Positions 15,620 through 25,365 of a stretch of 64,000 bases of DNA are shown here, one piece after another. The DNA is from Polaribacter sp. NJDZ03 (GTDB lineage Bacteria; Bacteroidota; Bacteroidia; Flavobacteriales; Flavobacteriaceae), in contig NZ_CP079195.1 of NCBI RefSeq assembly GCF_019263805.1, forward strand, positions 1,305,501 to 1,369,500, read 5' to 3'. The notes below the pieces were generated by a model that made no database searches, was not told the origin of the DNA, and saw nothing but the letters and a program-made list of their open reading frames with translations. Positions within the stretch are counted from its first letter, which is position 1; the number at the start of each line of letters is the position of its first letter. A program made the position numbers and the translations under genes.

Positions 15620-16636
15620 ATGATGAAAATATTATATGCAATTCAGGGTACTGGAAATGGCCATATTACAAGAGCTAAAGAAATTATACCTATTCTTCAA
15701 GAAAAAGGAGATTTAGATATTTTAGTTAGTGGAAATGAAAATAATTTAGATATTGGTTTCAATATAAAATACAAACTATCTGGTTTAAATTTCACCTTCG
15801 GTAAAAAAGGAGGTGTTGACTTTTGGGAAAGCTACAAAAAAATGAATTTAGTTCGTTTTTATAATGAAATTAAAAACTTCCCCATAAATGACTACGATTT
15901 AATTGTAAACGATTTTGAGCCTGTTACTGCTTGGGCTGCAAAATTAAATAACATTAAAATTGTATCTTTAAGTCACCAAAATGCAGTTTTAGATATTGCT
16001 TCTCCAAAATATAGAAAATATAAAATAGAAAAGCTTATTTTAAAATACTACGCTCCCGCTAACCTTCGGTTTGGCTTTCACTTTAAAACGTACAGTTCTG
16101 CTACATTTACACCTATTATAAGAAAAAGTATTCGTGCTAAAAAAATAAGCAACAAAGGGCATATAACGGTTTATTTACCCTCTTATAATGTGGCTAAAAT
16201 TGTAGCCGTCTTATCTAAAATACCTATTATAAAATGGCATATTTTTTCTAAAGAAAATAAACGTTTAATCTTTAAAAAGAACATTACCATTTACCCAATT
16301 AACGAATTCGATTTTATAAAAAGCATGGCTTCTTCTGCAGGAGTTCTTTGTGGCGCAGGTTTTGAAACACCTTCTGAAGCTTTATTTTTAAAGAAAAAGT
16401 TAATGGTAATTCCTATGAAAAATCAATATGAACAACAATGTAATGCTTTATCTTTAAAGGAAATAGGCGTTTCTGTATTAAAAAAACTAAGTAGAAAACA
16501 AGTTCCTGAAATAGCTAAATGGATTCAGAGTGATGTTCTTATCCCTGTAGATTATCCCGACAAAACAAAAGACATTTTAGACGCTATTTTATTACCTTAT
16601 GAAAATCAGACCGCTTTCCCTACCATTCTATCGTAG
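15620..16636 (+). CDS. Glycosyltransferase, MJ1255 family (GT-B fold)
   Basis: A 338-residue GT-B glycosyltransferase of the MJ1255-like group: AIQGTGNGHITRAKEI (N-terminal donor/acceptor loop), NDFEPVTAWAAKL, SLSHQNAVLD, and the C-terminal nucleotide-sugar region GVLCGAGFETPSEALFLKKKLMVIPMKNQYEQQCNA, here in two parts, where the conserved E and the Q-x-x-N sit. Two adjacent ATGs (15620, 15623) are possible starts. It is 3 bp downstream of the metallophosphatase. Its last 17 bp overlap the 3' end of ung on the other strand. Confidence 0.85.
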   Translation: MMKILYAIQGTGNGHITRAKEIIPILQEKGDLDILVSGNENNLDIGFNIKYKLSGLNFTFGKKGGVDFWESYKKMNLVRFYNEIKNFPINDYDLIVNDFEPVTAWAAKLNNIKIVSLSHQNAVLDIASPKYRKYKIEKLILKYYAPANLRFGFHFKTYSSATFTPIIRKSIRAKKISNKGHITVYLPSYNVAKIVAVLSKIPIIKWHIFSKENKRLIFKKNITIYPINEFDFIKSMASSAGVLCGAGFETPSEALFLKKKLMVIPMKNQYEQQCNALSLKEIGVSVLKKLSRKQVPEIAKWIQSDVLIPVDYPDKTKDILDAILLPYENQTAFPTILS

Positions 16637-17303
16637 GTTTATTTAATTTCTTTAAAACCTCATTAGTTTTAGAGAAATGTTTGCTACCAAACCAACCTCT
16701 CCAAGCACCTAATGGAGATGGATGTGGAGCCGTAAATACAATGTGTTTTTCTAAATTTATTAAATTCGTTTTACTTTCTGCAAATTTACCCCAAAGTAAA
16801 AAAATTACATTTTCTTTTTCTTCAGAAATACTTTTTATTACAGCATCGGTAAAGTCTTCCCATCCTTTTTTCTGATGACTTCCGGCCTCATGTGCTCTCA
16901 CAGTTAAAGTTGCATTCAATAATAAAACACCTTGTTTTGCCCATTTTTCTAAATTCCCACTTTGTGGAATTTCTTGATCTAAATCTGTTGCAATTTCTTT
17001 AAAAATATTTTTTAATGAAGGTGGTTGCTTCATTCCGTCTTTTACAGAAAAACACAATCCGTTTGCCTGATCTATGTCATGATAAGGATCTTGACCAATA
17101 ATCACCACTTTTAAATCATTTAAAGAGCAAAAATTAAATGCAGCAAAAATATCTTCTTGCTTCGGAAAACATTGGTGATTTTCATATTCTGATGTTACAA
17201 AATTTGTTAATTCTTCAAAATAAGGTTTTTCGAATTCTGGTTGTAAAATAGGTGTCCAAGATTTTGTAAGATTTAGGTGCATTGTTTTAGTATTCAATTC
17301 CAT
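16620..17303 (-). CDS. ung: Uracil-DNA glycosylase, family 1
   Basis: A 227-residue enzyme that excises uracil from DNA to start base-excision repair. The catalytic water-activating motif GQDPYH is at 70-75 (Asp72), the uracil-binding NATLTVR-type segment follows (LLLNATLTVRAHEAGSHQKKGWEDF), and the DNA-intercalation loop HPSPLGAWRGWFGSKHFSKTN is near the C-terminus. Size fits. A second in-frame ATG at residue 8 (17282) would also work. Its 3' end overlaps the convergent glycosyltransferase gene by 17 bp. Confidence 0.97.
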   Translation of the reverse strand: MELNTKTMHLNLTKSWTPILQPEFEKPYFEELTNFVTSEYENHQCFPKQEDIFAAFNFCSLNDLKVVIIGQDPYHDIDQANGLCFSVKDGMKQPPSLKNIFKEIATDLDQEIPQSGNLEKWAKQGVLLLNATLTVRAHEAGSHQKKGWEDFTDAVIKSISEEKENVIFLLWGKFAESKTNLINLEKHIVFTAPHPSPLGAWRGWFGSKHFSKTNEVLKKLNKPTIEW

Positions 17304-17599
17304 TATTAATAATGTGATAAAAATACAAAAACCAATGTAAGCGCTAAATGATATATAAACTTTATATCCAAAAAAAGAGGACTTTCCCCCTATTAAAAAG
17401 CTTCCTAATTATAGCTTTTTACATATAAATCGATGAAAGCTACCATTCCTTTAATGAAACAAGCACTTACTCAAACGAGCTAAAAATTAGCCTTAAACAG
17501 TATTACTTTTATAGGAAATTTACTATTAATAAGGGATGTTTAAATTGAATACTCTTTAAAATAGTGACCCAAATTTGTATAACTTTAAAAACTTCTATC

Positions 17600-20500
17600 A
17601 TGAAAAAAAACTATTTATTTTATCGATTAAAAAAACTCGACCAATGTAAAGGCATTGTTTTAGCCATTCTTTTTATGGCCGCTTTTAGTACAAAAGCACA
17701 AACCAATGTTTCTAATACTGTAAATATTGGTAACCATAGTTTGTACAAATCTGCATCTCTAAGTTCTGTAAAAACAGGCGCTGTATTTAATTATAAATTA
17801 TACATTACATTATATGGAGATGGAAGTACTGTTAGCATAACAGATCAATTACCTCTAGAATTAGAATTTGTTGGAAATAATTCAGATATTACTATTTCAC
17901 CTCAATCAATTGCTAATACCGCTGCAAGAGGTCAAAACAATAATTTAGTTACTGTTGCACTACAAGCTCCTTCTGATGGTAGTAGCTCTTCCGTTGAAAT
18001 ACTAATACCAGTTAGATTTAAAGGAGGTGTAACTCCAAACGGAACCATTGCAAGTAATTCTGCAACCATAACAACAAACGGTCAATCTGTAACTACAAAC
18101 CCGATTACTGTAACTGCAATTGCAATTTTAAATTGGGAAATTAAAAAAGAAATAATTGAACCCACACAAACAGATCCAAATACAGGTAAATGGATAGTTG
18201 CACCTGGAGGAACTGCTAGGTTTAGAATAACTATTAAAGAAAAAAATCCACAAGACAACTTGGGCATTTTAAATTTAACAAACATACAAATACTAGAAAC
18301 TCCACAACCCTCTAATGTTACTATGAATCTTGTTGCTACTGGAGGTAATAATAACATACCTTTAAGTCTATTAAATTTAGATCCAAATACAAATATTATT
18401 ACTAGCACTAACCCTCAGACTTTCTTAGATGCAACAAAAACATTTAGCGAATTTTACATTGATATAGATATAACCTATCCATCAAACCTGCCAGTAAACA
18501 CAACTACTTGTTTTGGTAATGTTGCAGATATTACTGCAAATTATGCTTCCTTAACGGCAAGCAACACCTTTACAGCTAGCAGTGGCTCTGATGTTTCTTG
18601 TATTTACATAAGTGATTATTGTGTTACAAATAATTGTAATATTGCTAATTATGACTATAGTTTTTACAAATCTGTTTATGGTAGAAAAAAAACAGTTGGT
18701 TGTCCTCTTTATTATAAAATTGTACTTCATAATAATTCAACTTCTGGAGAAACCATTCAAAATGTTGATATATCAGATCAATTACCCCAAAATATAACGG
18801 TAACGGCTATGGATTTCTATGTTTATAAACAATCTGTTGGTCATATGCCAATATCTGGTACATATTCACTAAATGGTTCTTCTTCTCCATTGCCTTTTAG
18901 TGCAAATAGTTTTTTCAATATCCCTACACCAACAAGTCCTATAACATCACTTTTAGTAAGTTTAGACTCTGGCATAGAAGCTGGTTATTATTTTACTGTT
19001 AGAGTTAATTTCACTATTAATAACGGTGTACAACCTGGCACAACAATTACTAATGAGGCTGAAACAGAATTTAACTTTTTAAATAATACTCCGATTCTTA
19101 ACACAGCTAGTAAGTCTTTTAATGTTGAAACACCTGAACCAGAAATTGATGTGTTTAAGCAAGTTTGTGAAGGATATAATTCTTATCACAATCCTGGAGA
19201 CATCATACGTTATAAACTAAGAGTAAGAAATATAGGTACAGATGCACTAAATAATGTTGTTATTACAGATGTACTAGACCCCAATTTCACCTATATTCCA
19301 GGAAGCGAAAGCTATTACTCCTATTCAGGAAACGTCAATCTAAACGGATGCAATCCAACAATATCAGGTAACTACAGTAATTGGGGAGTAACATTAAATA
19401 ACTCAACACAAACAAATACCCTAGAATGGACTATTCCTTCTATTGGTCCTCTTTGTAGTAATACTTCTACATCTCATAATAACTATATAGAATTTGATGT
19501 AAAAATAAATGAAAACACACCTCCAGGGCCTTACTTTAATAATTTTACTGTTAATGGAGATGAAATTTCTACAAGTGCAACATCTAATAAATCACGTATA
19601 AACGTAAAGGTGTTGGCAGGTAATAACGTTATTAAATTGCAAAGTATAGATAATGGTACTACTTGGACAAATTCTACTACAACACCAAATATTTTACCAG
19701 GTCAAAATATTTTATATCGATTAAATATTAAAAACCTAGGTAATTTAGAGTTTAAAGACTTAATAATTACAGATGCTTTACCAAATGTTAGTTTCACACC
19801 GAATTCAGAAACAATATCAGTTTCAACGGGAGGTAGTAACTTTATTCCAAACACTACAGATTTTAGTTCTGTTTTTAGTGGTAATACAATAACCGTTTCT
19901 TCTTTAAGTAACTTCTTATTTGTTTATGGAGATGAAATTAATATAGACATACCTGCAACAGTTGTAGCAACTGCTCAATTGAATAGCACCATCTGTAATA
20001 CTTTTACATATACTGCTGTTGATCAATACAATGGCTTATCTACTCAAAACTTAACTCCAGCAGCTGTTTGTGTTGTAGTTAAAGATAATTGCCCAGGAAT
20101 AGACAGTGCAGACCAAACAGATACAGATGATGATGGTATTGGTGATGCTTGTGATAATTGCCCTAATCTATCAAATAAAGATCAAATAGATACAAATGGT
20201 GATGGTATAGGAGATACTTGTACACCTCCAGAAGAGGATGATTGCTTTACTTTTGATGAAGATTTCAAAAAAGAAAATTGGATAAACAATAGTCTTAATG
20301 ATGTTTATTACAAAGAAGACAAAGAACATCAAAAATATATTTCTTTTGTAAATAGCTCAAAAGAGTCTAGTCTAATAAATAACTCAGATTTTTCTGGAGA
20401 TTGGATCAAAAATTACCCAGGCAATTGTATGTGCTTCGATTTTAAAATTCAATATAAAGATAAAACAAGTACTACCATTGGTACAGCACCTAAATTAACA

Positions 20501-22612
20501 ATTTACACAGGTTCTACCATTAACTCTATTACACAAGTTAATAGTAAGTTAAGAGCAATTTTTGTAGGTAACCCTGCAAACCAAACCTTACCAAATAATG
20601 TTTGGAGAAATTATTGTTTACCAATCTATGAAGCTACAAATAATACAATACCTACTAATAATACAGGTAGTTGGCAATTATTTGATGCAAACAGCACTAC
20701 TCAATTAACAGGTGCTGCTGCTGTAAATGCTTGGAATCAATTAATAATTGGTGTTACAGGTATTTTATTTGAATCTGAATATGATGGTTCTAATAACGAA
20801 GTTATAAGTTTAGATAATTTCTGTGCCTCAGAATGTGAACCACCATGTAAAGGAGACAAAGATTCTGATGGTGATGGTATACCAGATGAATGTGATAATT
20901 GCCCAAATGAATATAACCCAGATCAAGCAGATTCTAATAATGATGGTATAGGCGATGTTTGTTGTGAAGGCAAAGAAGACAGGGATAAAGATGGCATACC
21001 TGATGATTGTGATAATTGCCCAACAAGATACAACCCAGACCAAAAAGATACAGATGGAGATGGTGTTGGAAATCTTTGTGATCCAGACTGTGTAGAAGGA
21101 CCCGATTATGATAAAGATGGTTGGCCAGATGCTTGTGATAATTGTCCTGAAAAATTTAATCCTGATCAATCAGATATAGATAATGATGGTAAAGGTGATT
21201 TATGTGATAGCGATTTTGTAGGTGACGATTCTGATGGTGATGGAATACCAGATAATAAAGATAATTGTCCTGATGCAAAAAACCCAGAACAAAGAGATTC
21301 TGATGGCGATGGCATTGGTGATGAATGTGATAATTGTCCAGACAAATACAATCCAAATCAATTAGATTCAGACGGTGATGGTGAAGGTGATGTTTGCGAC
21401 CCAACTCCTTGTGGTGAAGATTTAAATGGAGATGGAACTGGTGATGCTTGCGATATTATTATAGACACTTGTGGCTCCATAGACACAGATAAAGATGGTA
21501 TTTTTGATGATTGTGATAATTGTATAAAAACGCCTAATCATAACCAATTAGATACAGATAATGATGGTATTGGTGATGTATGTGACCCAACTCCTTGTGG
21601 TACTGTAGATACAGATGGAGACGGAGTCCCTGATTTATGTGATAATTGTCCAGAAATTGCAAACCCTAACCAAGAAGATACGGATGGTGATGGAACAGGT
21701 AATGCTTGTGAAGATTGTGTAACAGCAACTGTTTGTGCAGATGGAGATACAGACACAGATAATGATGGTATTTGTGACTCTGTAGATAATTGTATTACTA
21801 ATCCAAACCCAAATCAAGAAGATGCAGATGGAAATGGAATTGGAGATGCTTGTGAGGTTATAGAACCACTTTGCTGTATTGGTCCTTTTATATTTGATAA
21901 CGTTTATGAAGAAGTTTATGCAGATTTTGGAATTATATCTGTATTCGATAACTATAGTTTTACTATAGGTTCAAAATTTGTTACAGATTTTACAATAAAC
22001 CTTGTATATGTAGATATTGAATACACTAAAGAAGAAGATTCTAAAATAGCACATAAAGTTTCTTTAAACCCATTAAAAATTGAAATTTCTAATAAAAAAA
22101 TGGAATTTAAAAAACCAATTTATGGAAACGAAAATAAAGGCAACTCTATTTTTAATGAAATTTCTTGGTCTAATAAAGAAGGTGTAAGTTTAAAAGAAAA
22201 ACAAAACTTAAAACTGGCTTATAACCTACCTTACTTTAAAGAATGTGCAGATTGTAACTATATAGCTACCTTATACTTTAAAGTATCTATAAAAGACAAA
22301 TATGGTAACTATAAAGAAGATCTAATCTTAAGAGAAATAAACGTTAAAGGAAATGAAGTTTTATCTACAGAAGATAAAAATAAAAAGACCTCATTGTCTA
22401 TATATCCAAACCCAGTAAAAGATAATTTAAATATTTTCACAGAAGAAGCTGGATTAGGTATTCTATATGACATTAATGGTAAAGAACTAAAACGTTTCAC
22501 GCTTAATAATGGTGAAAACAAAGTGAATCTAAGCAATTTATCTAAAGGAGTTTATATTTTAAAAACAGTTGGAAACAGCTTTAAAAAGACTTCTAAAATT
22601 GTGATAGAATAA
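17600..22612 (+). CDS. Giant secreted DUF11 / thrombospondin type 3 repeat protein with type IX sorting domain
   Basis: A 1670-residue surface or secreted protein. Layout from ATG 17600: signal peptide about 1-34 (LFMAAFSTKAQ); four or five DUF11/CARDB-like beta-sandwich repeats to about 830 (for example FYKSVYGRKKTVG, IDVFKQVCEGYNSYHNPGD, NIGTDALNNVVITDVLDPNF); two TSP3 calcium-binding repeats (830-878); an inserted jelly-roll-like region (880-1075); about sixteen more DxDxDGxxD / CDNCP TSP3 repeats (1077-1420); a beta domain; and a type A T9SS C-terminal sorting domain (LSIYPNPVKDNL ... GVYILKTV ... SKIVIE). An upstream GTG at 17564 would put 12 residues before the signal peptide and is rejected. 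It is probably Ca2+-stiffened, exported by the type IX system and cell-surface attached. Two terminators follow. Confidence 0.93.
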   Translation: MKKNYLFYRLKKLDQCKGIVLAILFMAAFSTKAQTNVSNTVNIGNHSLYKSASLSSVKTGAVFNYKLYITLYGDGSTVSITDQLPLELEFVGNNSDITISPQSIANTAARGQNNNLVTVALQAPSDGSSSSVEILIPVRFKGGVTPNGTIASNSATITTNGQSVTTNPITVTAIAILNWEIKKEIIEPTQTDPNTGKWIVAPGGTARFRITIKEKNPQDNLGILNLTNIQILETPQPSNVTMNLVATGGNNNIPLSLLNLDPNTNIITSTNPQTFLDATKTFSEFYIDIDITYPSNLPVNTTTCFGNVADITANYASLTASNTFTASSGSDVSCIYISDYCVTNNCNIANYDYSFYKSVYGRKKTVGCPLYYKIVLHNNSTSGETIQNVDISDQLPQNITVTAMDFYVYKQSVGHMPISGTYSLNGSSSPLPFSANSFFNIPTPTSPITSLLVSLDSGIEAGYYFTVRVNFTINNGVQPGTTITNEAETEFNFLNNTPILNTASKSFNVETPEPEIDVFKQVCEGYNSYHNPGDIIRYKLRVRNIGTDALNNVVITDVLDPNFTYIPGSESYYSYSGNVNLNGCNPTISGNYSNWGVTLNNSTQTNTLEWTIPSIGPLCSNTSTSHNNYIEFDVKINENTPPGPYFNNFTVNGDEISTSATSNKSRINVKVLAGNNVIKLQSIDNGTTWTNSTTTPNILPGQNILYRLNIKNLGNLEFKDLIITDALPNVSFTPNSETISVSTGGSNFIPNTTDFSSVFSGNTITVSSLSNFLFVYGDEINIDIPATVVATAQLNSTICNTFTYTAVDQYNGLSTQNLTPAAVCVVVKDNCPGIDSADQTDTDDDGIGDACDNCPNLSNKDQIDTNGDGIGDTCTPPEEDDCFTFDEDFKKENWINNSLNDVYYKEDKEHQKYISFVNSSKESSLINNSDFSGDWIKNYPGNCMCFDFKIQYKDKTSTTIGTAPKLTIYTGSTINSITQVNSKLRAIFVGNPANQTLPNNVWRNYCLPIYEATNNTIPTNNTGSWQLFDANSTTQLTGAAAVNAWNQLIIGVTGILFESEYDGSNNEVISLDNFCASECEPPCKGDKDSDGDGIPDECDNCPNEYNPDQADSNNDGIGDVCCEGKEDRDKDGIPDDCDNCPTRYNPDQKDTDGDGVGNLCDPDCVEGPDYDKDGWPDACDNCPEKFNPDQSDIDNDGKGDLCDSDFVGDDSDGDGIPDNKDNCPDAKNPEQRDSDGDGIGDECDNCPDKYNPNQLDSDGDGEGDVCDPTPCGEDLNGDGTGDACDIIIDTCGSIDTDKDGIFDDCDNCIKTPNHNQLDTDNDGIGDVCDPTPCGTVDTDGDGVPDLCDNCPEIANPNQEDTDGDGTGNACEDCVTATVCADGDTDTDNDGICDSVDNCITNPNPNQEDADGNGIGDACEVIEPLCCIGPFIFDNVYEEVYADFGIISVFDNYSFTIGSKFVTDFTINLVYVDIEYTKEEDSKIAHKVSLNPLKIEISNKKMEFKKPIYGNENKGNSIFNEISWSNKEGVSLKEKQNLKLAYNLPYFKECADCNYIATLYFKVSIKDKYGNYKEDLILREINVKGNEVLSTEDKNKKTSLSIYPNPVKDNLNIFTEEAGLGILYDINGKELKRFTLNNGENKVNLSNLSKGVYILKTVGNSFKKTSKIVIE

Positions 22613-22622
22613 TAAAAGGTTA

Positions 22623-22659
22623 AACCTCATCTTTTAATATAAAGATGAGGTTCCTTTTT
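22623..22659 (+). terminator. Rho-independent terminator after the giant surface protein
   Basis: Stem AACCTCATCTTT / AAAGATGAGGTT, six-base loop, then CC and a T run, 10 bp after the stop codon. Confidence 0.9.
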
Positions 22660-22713
22660 AATGATTAATTAAAAAAAATATTTAGAAAACAGAAAACCAG
22701 ATTCGCTTATTTT

Positions 22714-22754
22714 AAACTCCATATCACTAAAAATGATAGGGAGTTTTTTTTTTG
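22714..22754 (+). terminator. Second terminator-like hairpin with no gene of its own
   Basis: Stem AAACTCC / GGGAGTTT with an inner TATCA / TGATA helix, followed by a run of about ten T. It lies 55 bp after the first terminator. The 22613-23008 gap holds these two hairpins and otherwise no coding sequence that I can support. It could be a backup terminator or the 3' end of a short RNA starting near 22660. Confidence 0.75.
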
Positions 22755-23008
22755 CAAATAAATACAAAAATTACATAATTAACGATGTGACAGCAAGTAA
22801 TCAAGTTTATAGAATAAGACAAATAAATACTAGATAAAAATGAATAAATCATTCTATAAATTCACAAACTTTACATTATAAATTCAGAAAAAGCACATCA
22901 TTTAAAGCATGAAAGATATATTATATTAGAACATAAAAAAAGAGTGCCAGTTTCTAAAACCAAACGAAAAGAATTTATAAATTTGTGTTCGCAATAAAAT
23001 ATTTTTTT

Positions 23009-25222
23009 TTGAATAATAACATATCATCCAAGACCTTACAAGATTTAGAGTTTTCAACGGTTTTACAGCACGTTTCAGAGTATTGTATTTCTAGTTTAGG
23101 CAAAGAAAAAGTTACTGAAATTGAACCTATAGTTAATAAAAAAGCACTTTTTAAAGAGTTGTATTTGGTAAACGAATACGTTTCTTCTTTTGAAAGTGAA
23201 AATAGAGTTCCTAACCATAGTTTCGATAATATTACCGAAAATGTAAAACGTTTAGCTATAGAAAATAGCTTTGTAGAAACTGATGCTTTTTTAAAAATAG
23301 CAACGACTTCTTTAACCGTAAACGAATTGATTAAGTTTTTTAAGAAATTTAATGTGCAATTTCCTACTTTTTTCGACCTTTCTCAACAAATTGAATTCAC
23401 TACTTTTATAGATGATGAAATAAAAAAAATAATAGACATTTCTGGTGAAGTAAAAAACAACGCATCAGACGCTTTAAGACAAATAAGAAAAGACATAAAT
23501 AATGTACGTGGAAAAATTGGAGCAAGTTTTTCTAGTGCTTTATCAAAATCTATTTCCGCAGGTTATTTAGATGATATTAAAGAAACCGTTGTAGACAATC
23601 AGCGTGTTTTAGCTGTTTCTGCAATGCACAGAAAAAAAGTTTCTGGTAGTTTATTAGGTTCTTCAAAATCTGGTAATATCGTTTATATTGCACCACAAGC
23701 AACACTTGCGTATTCTAGAGAATATCAAAATTTAATTTATGACGAAAAGCAAGAAGTCGTAAAAATTTTACGTGCATTATCTGCAACTGTTCGTCCGCAT
23801 GTATATTTATTAGAAGAATATCTTTCGTTTTTAATCCATGTAGATGTTGTGGGTGCAAAAGCAAAGTATGCCAACGAAATGAATGCAGTTTTACCAAAAA
23901 TATCTAGTGAGAAAAAGATATTTTTTAAGAATGCATATCATCCCATTTTATGGCGAAAAAATAAAAAACAAGATTTACCTACCGTTTCTCAAAGTATAGA
24001 ACTGAATGAAAAACAACAGATTATTGTTATTTCGGGTCCTAATGCTGGTGGAAAAAGTATCACTTTAAAAACCATTGGTTTATTGCAAATAATGCTGCAA
24101 AGTGGAATTTTAATTCCTGTTGATGAACGCAGTCAGACGTATATTTTTGATACTTTTTTAACAGATATCGGAGACAATCAATCTATAGAAAACCAATTAA
24201 GTACCTATAGCTATCGTTTAAAAAACATGCGTAACTTTTTACGTAAATGTGGACCTAACACCTTGTTTCTAATTGATGAATTTGGTACAGGTTCAGACCC
24301 TGAATTAGGTGGAGCTTTAGCAGAAATTTTCTTAGAAGAATTTTATTATAAAAAAGCATTCGGAATTATAACTACACACTACTCTAACTTAAAGGTCTTA
24401 GCCAACGAATTAGAGAATGTTACCAACGCAAATATGCAGTTTGATGAACGTACTTTAGAACCGCTGTATAGATTATTTATTGGACAAGCAGGTAGTTCTT
24501 TTACGTTTGAAGTTGCTCAGAAAAACGGAATTCCGTTTAGCATTATCAACAAAGCTAAAAAACGTGTAGAGACAGAAAAAGTGCGTTTAGATAGAACCAT
24601 TTCTAAACTACAAAAAGAACGTAATAGATTGCAAAAGCATTCTGATAATTTAGAGCAACAAAAATTTAAAGGACAAGAGCATTTAGATAAATTACAAGAA
24701 AAAGAACAACGTGTTCAAGATAAATTATCTGGTTTTCAAGAATTATATGATCAGAACCAAAGAATGCTTTCTTTAGGAAGAAAGACCAATGAGCTACTTA
24801 ATAAATACTTTCAAACCAATAACAAAAAGGAATTAAATACTAATTTCAATAAATGGGTTGCAGACTTAAAAGTAAAACAAGTCATGAAAAAACCTGTAGT
24901 ACCTGTAACTAAAGCACAAAAACAAAAAGCTAAAGTTGCCGAAAAACAGCAGCAGGAAATAATTAAAAAAGTAGAAAAAGAAGTCTTAGAAAAAGTAGTA
25001 GAAGTTAGAAAAGAAAAGAAAATAGAGGAAGCTAAAATAGCCAAAGAAAAATCTGAATATAACTATCAAATTAATGATAGTGTAAAAGTTATTGGTTCTA
25101 ATTCTGTGGGTACAATCGACAGAATAGACAAGAAAAAAGTAACCATTAATTATGGATTCTTTACAACAAAAACGACTACAGATAAACTAGAATTGGTAAA
25201 AAGAGCTAAGAAAATAAAATAA
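23009..25222 (+). CDS. mutS2: MutS2-type ATPase without visible Smr domain
   Basis: A MutS2 homologue, in other bacteria a DNA- or ribosome-acting ATPase (anti-recombination, or rescue of collided ribosomes). Order: N-terminal core/clamp domains, Walker A GPNAGGKS (about residue 348), Walker B LIDEFGTGSDPELGG, then a long coiled coil (about 500-690) and a KOW-like beta tail (YNYQINDSVKVIGSNSVGTIDRID). The C-terminal Smr nuclease domain of Bacillus MutS2 (785 aa) is not there; the frame stops after the beta tail. The start is uncertain: GTG 22985 or TTG 23009. I prefer TTG 23009 since family members begin just before ISxKTLQDLEF. Confidence 0.9.
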   Translation: MNNNISSKTLQDLEFSTVLQHVSEYCISSLGKEKVTEIEPIVNKKALFKELYLVNEYVSSFESENRVPNHSFDNITENVKRLAIENSFVETDAFLKIATTSLTVNELIKFFKKFNVQFPTFFDLSQQIEFTTFIDDEIKKIIDISGEVKNNASDALRQIRKDINNVRGKIGASFSSALSKSISAGYLDDIKETVVDNQRVLAVSAMHRKKVSGSLLGSSKSGNIVYIAPQATLAYSREYQNLIYDEKQEVVKILRALSATVRPHVYLLEEYLSFLIHVDVVGAKAKYANEMNAVLPKISSEKKIFFKNAYHPILWRKNKKQDLPTVSQSIELNEKQQIIVISGPNAGGKSITLKTIGLLQIMLQSGILIPVDERSQTYIFDTFLTDIGDNQSIENQLSTYSYRLKNMRNFLRKCGPNTLFLIDEFGTGSDPELGGALAEIFLEEFYYKKAFGIITTHYSNLKVLANELENVTNANMQFDERTLEPLYRLFIGQAGSSFTFEVAQKNGIPFSIINKAKKRVETEKVRLDRTISKLQKERNRLQKHSDNLEQQKFKGQEHLDKLQEKEQRVQDKLSGFQELYDQNQRMLSLGRKTNELLNKYFQTNNKKELNTNFNKWVADLKVKQVMKKPVVPVTKAQKQKAKVAEKQQQEIIKKVEKEVLEKVVEVRKEKKIEEAKIAKEKSEYNYQINDSVKVIGSNSVGTIDRIDKKKVTINYGFFTTKTTTDKLELVKRAKKIK

Positions 25223-25240
25223 TAACAATCATTTTATAAC

Positions 25241-25272
25241 AAAAAAAGGTTCGCAAATTGCGAACCTTTTTT
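25241..25272. terminator. Bidirectional terminator between mutS2 and leuB
   Basis: Stem AAAGGTTCGCA / TGCGAACCTTT with A run before and T run after, placed between convergent genes, so it can stop both transcripts. Confidence 0.88.
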
Positions 25273-25341
25273 AATATATGTACTTTTTTGTCTCGTTGCG
25301 TAAAGTAGAACAAATTATTTAAGATTTAAAACCTCAATAAG

Positions 25342-25365
25342 TTCTCGACTGCGCTCGAACGGACA
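25342..25365. repeat. TCGACTGCGCTCGA dispersed repeat, copy A
   Basis: A 24-bp unit containing TCGACTGCGCTCGA followed by ACGGACA, ending one base from the leuB stop codon. The same 24 bases occur at 46041-46064; related hairpin copies are at 36521-36566 and a degenerate one at about 55650-55671. Confidence 0.85.

Noticed and set aside
20828..21817. Several minus-strand frames across the TSP3 region (for example 20828-21169 and 21538-21756)
   Set aside because: They are antisense shadows of the highly repetitive aspartate-rich coding sequence; composition is unnatural (runs of I/T or S/P) and no start context is seen.
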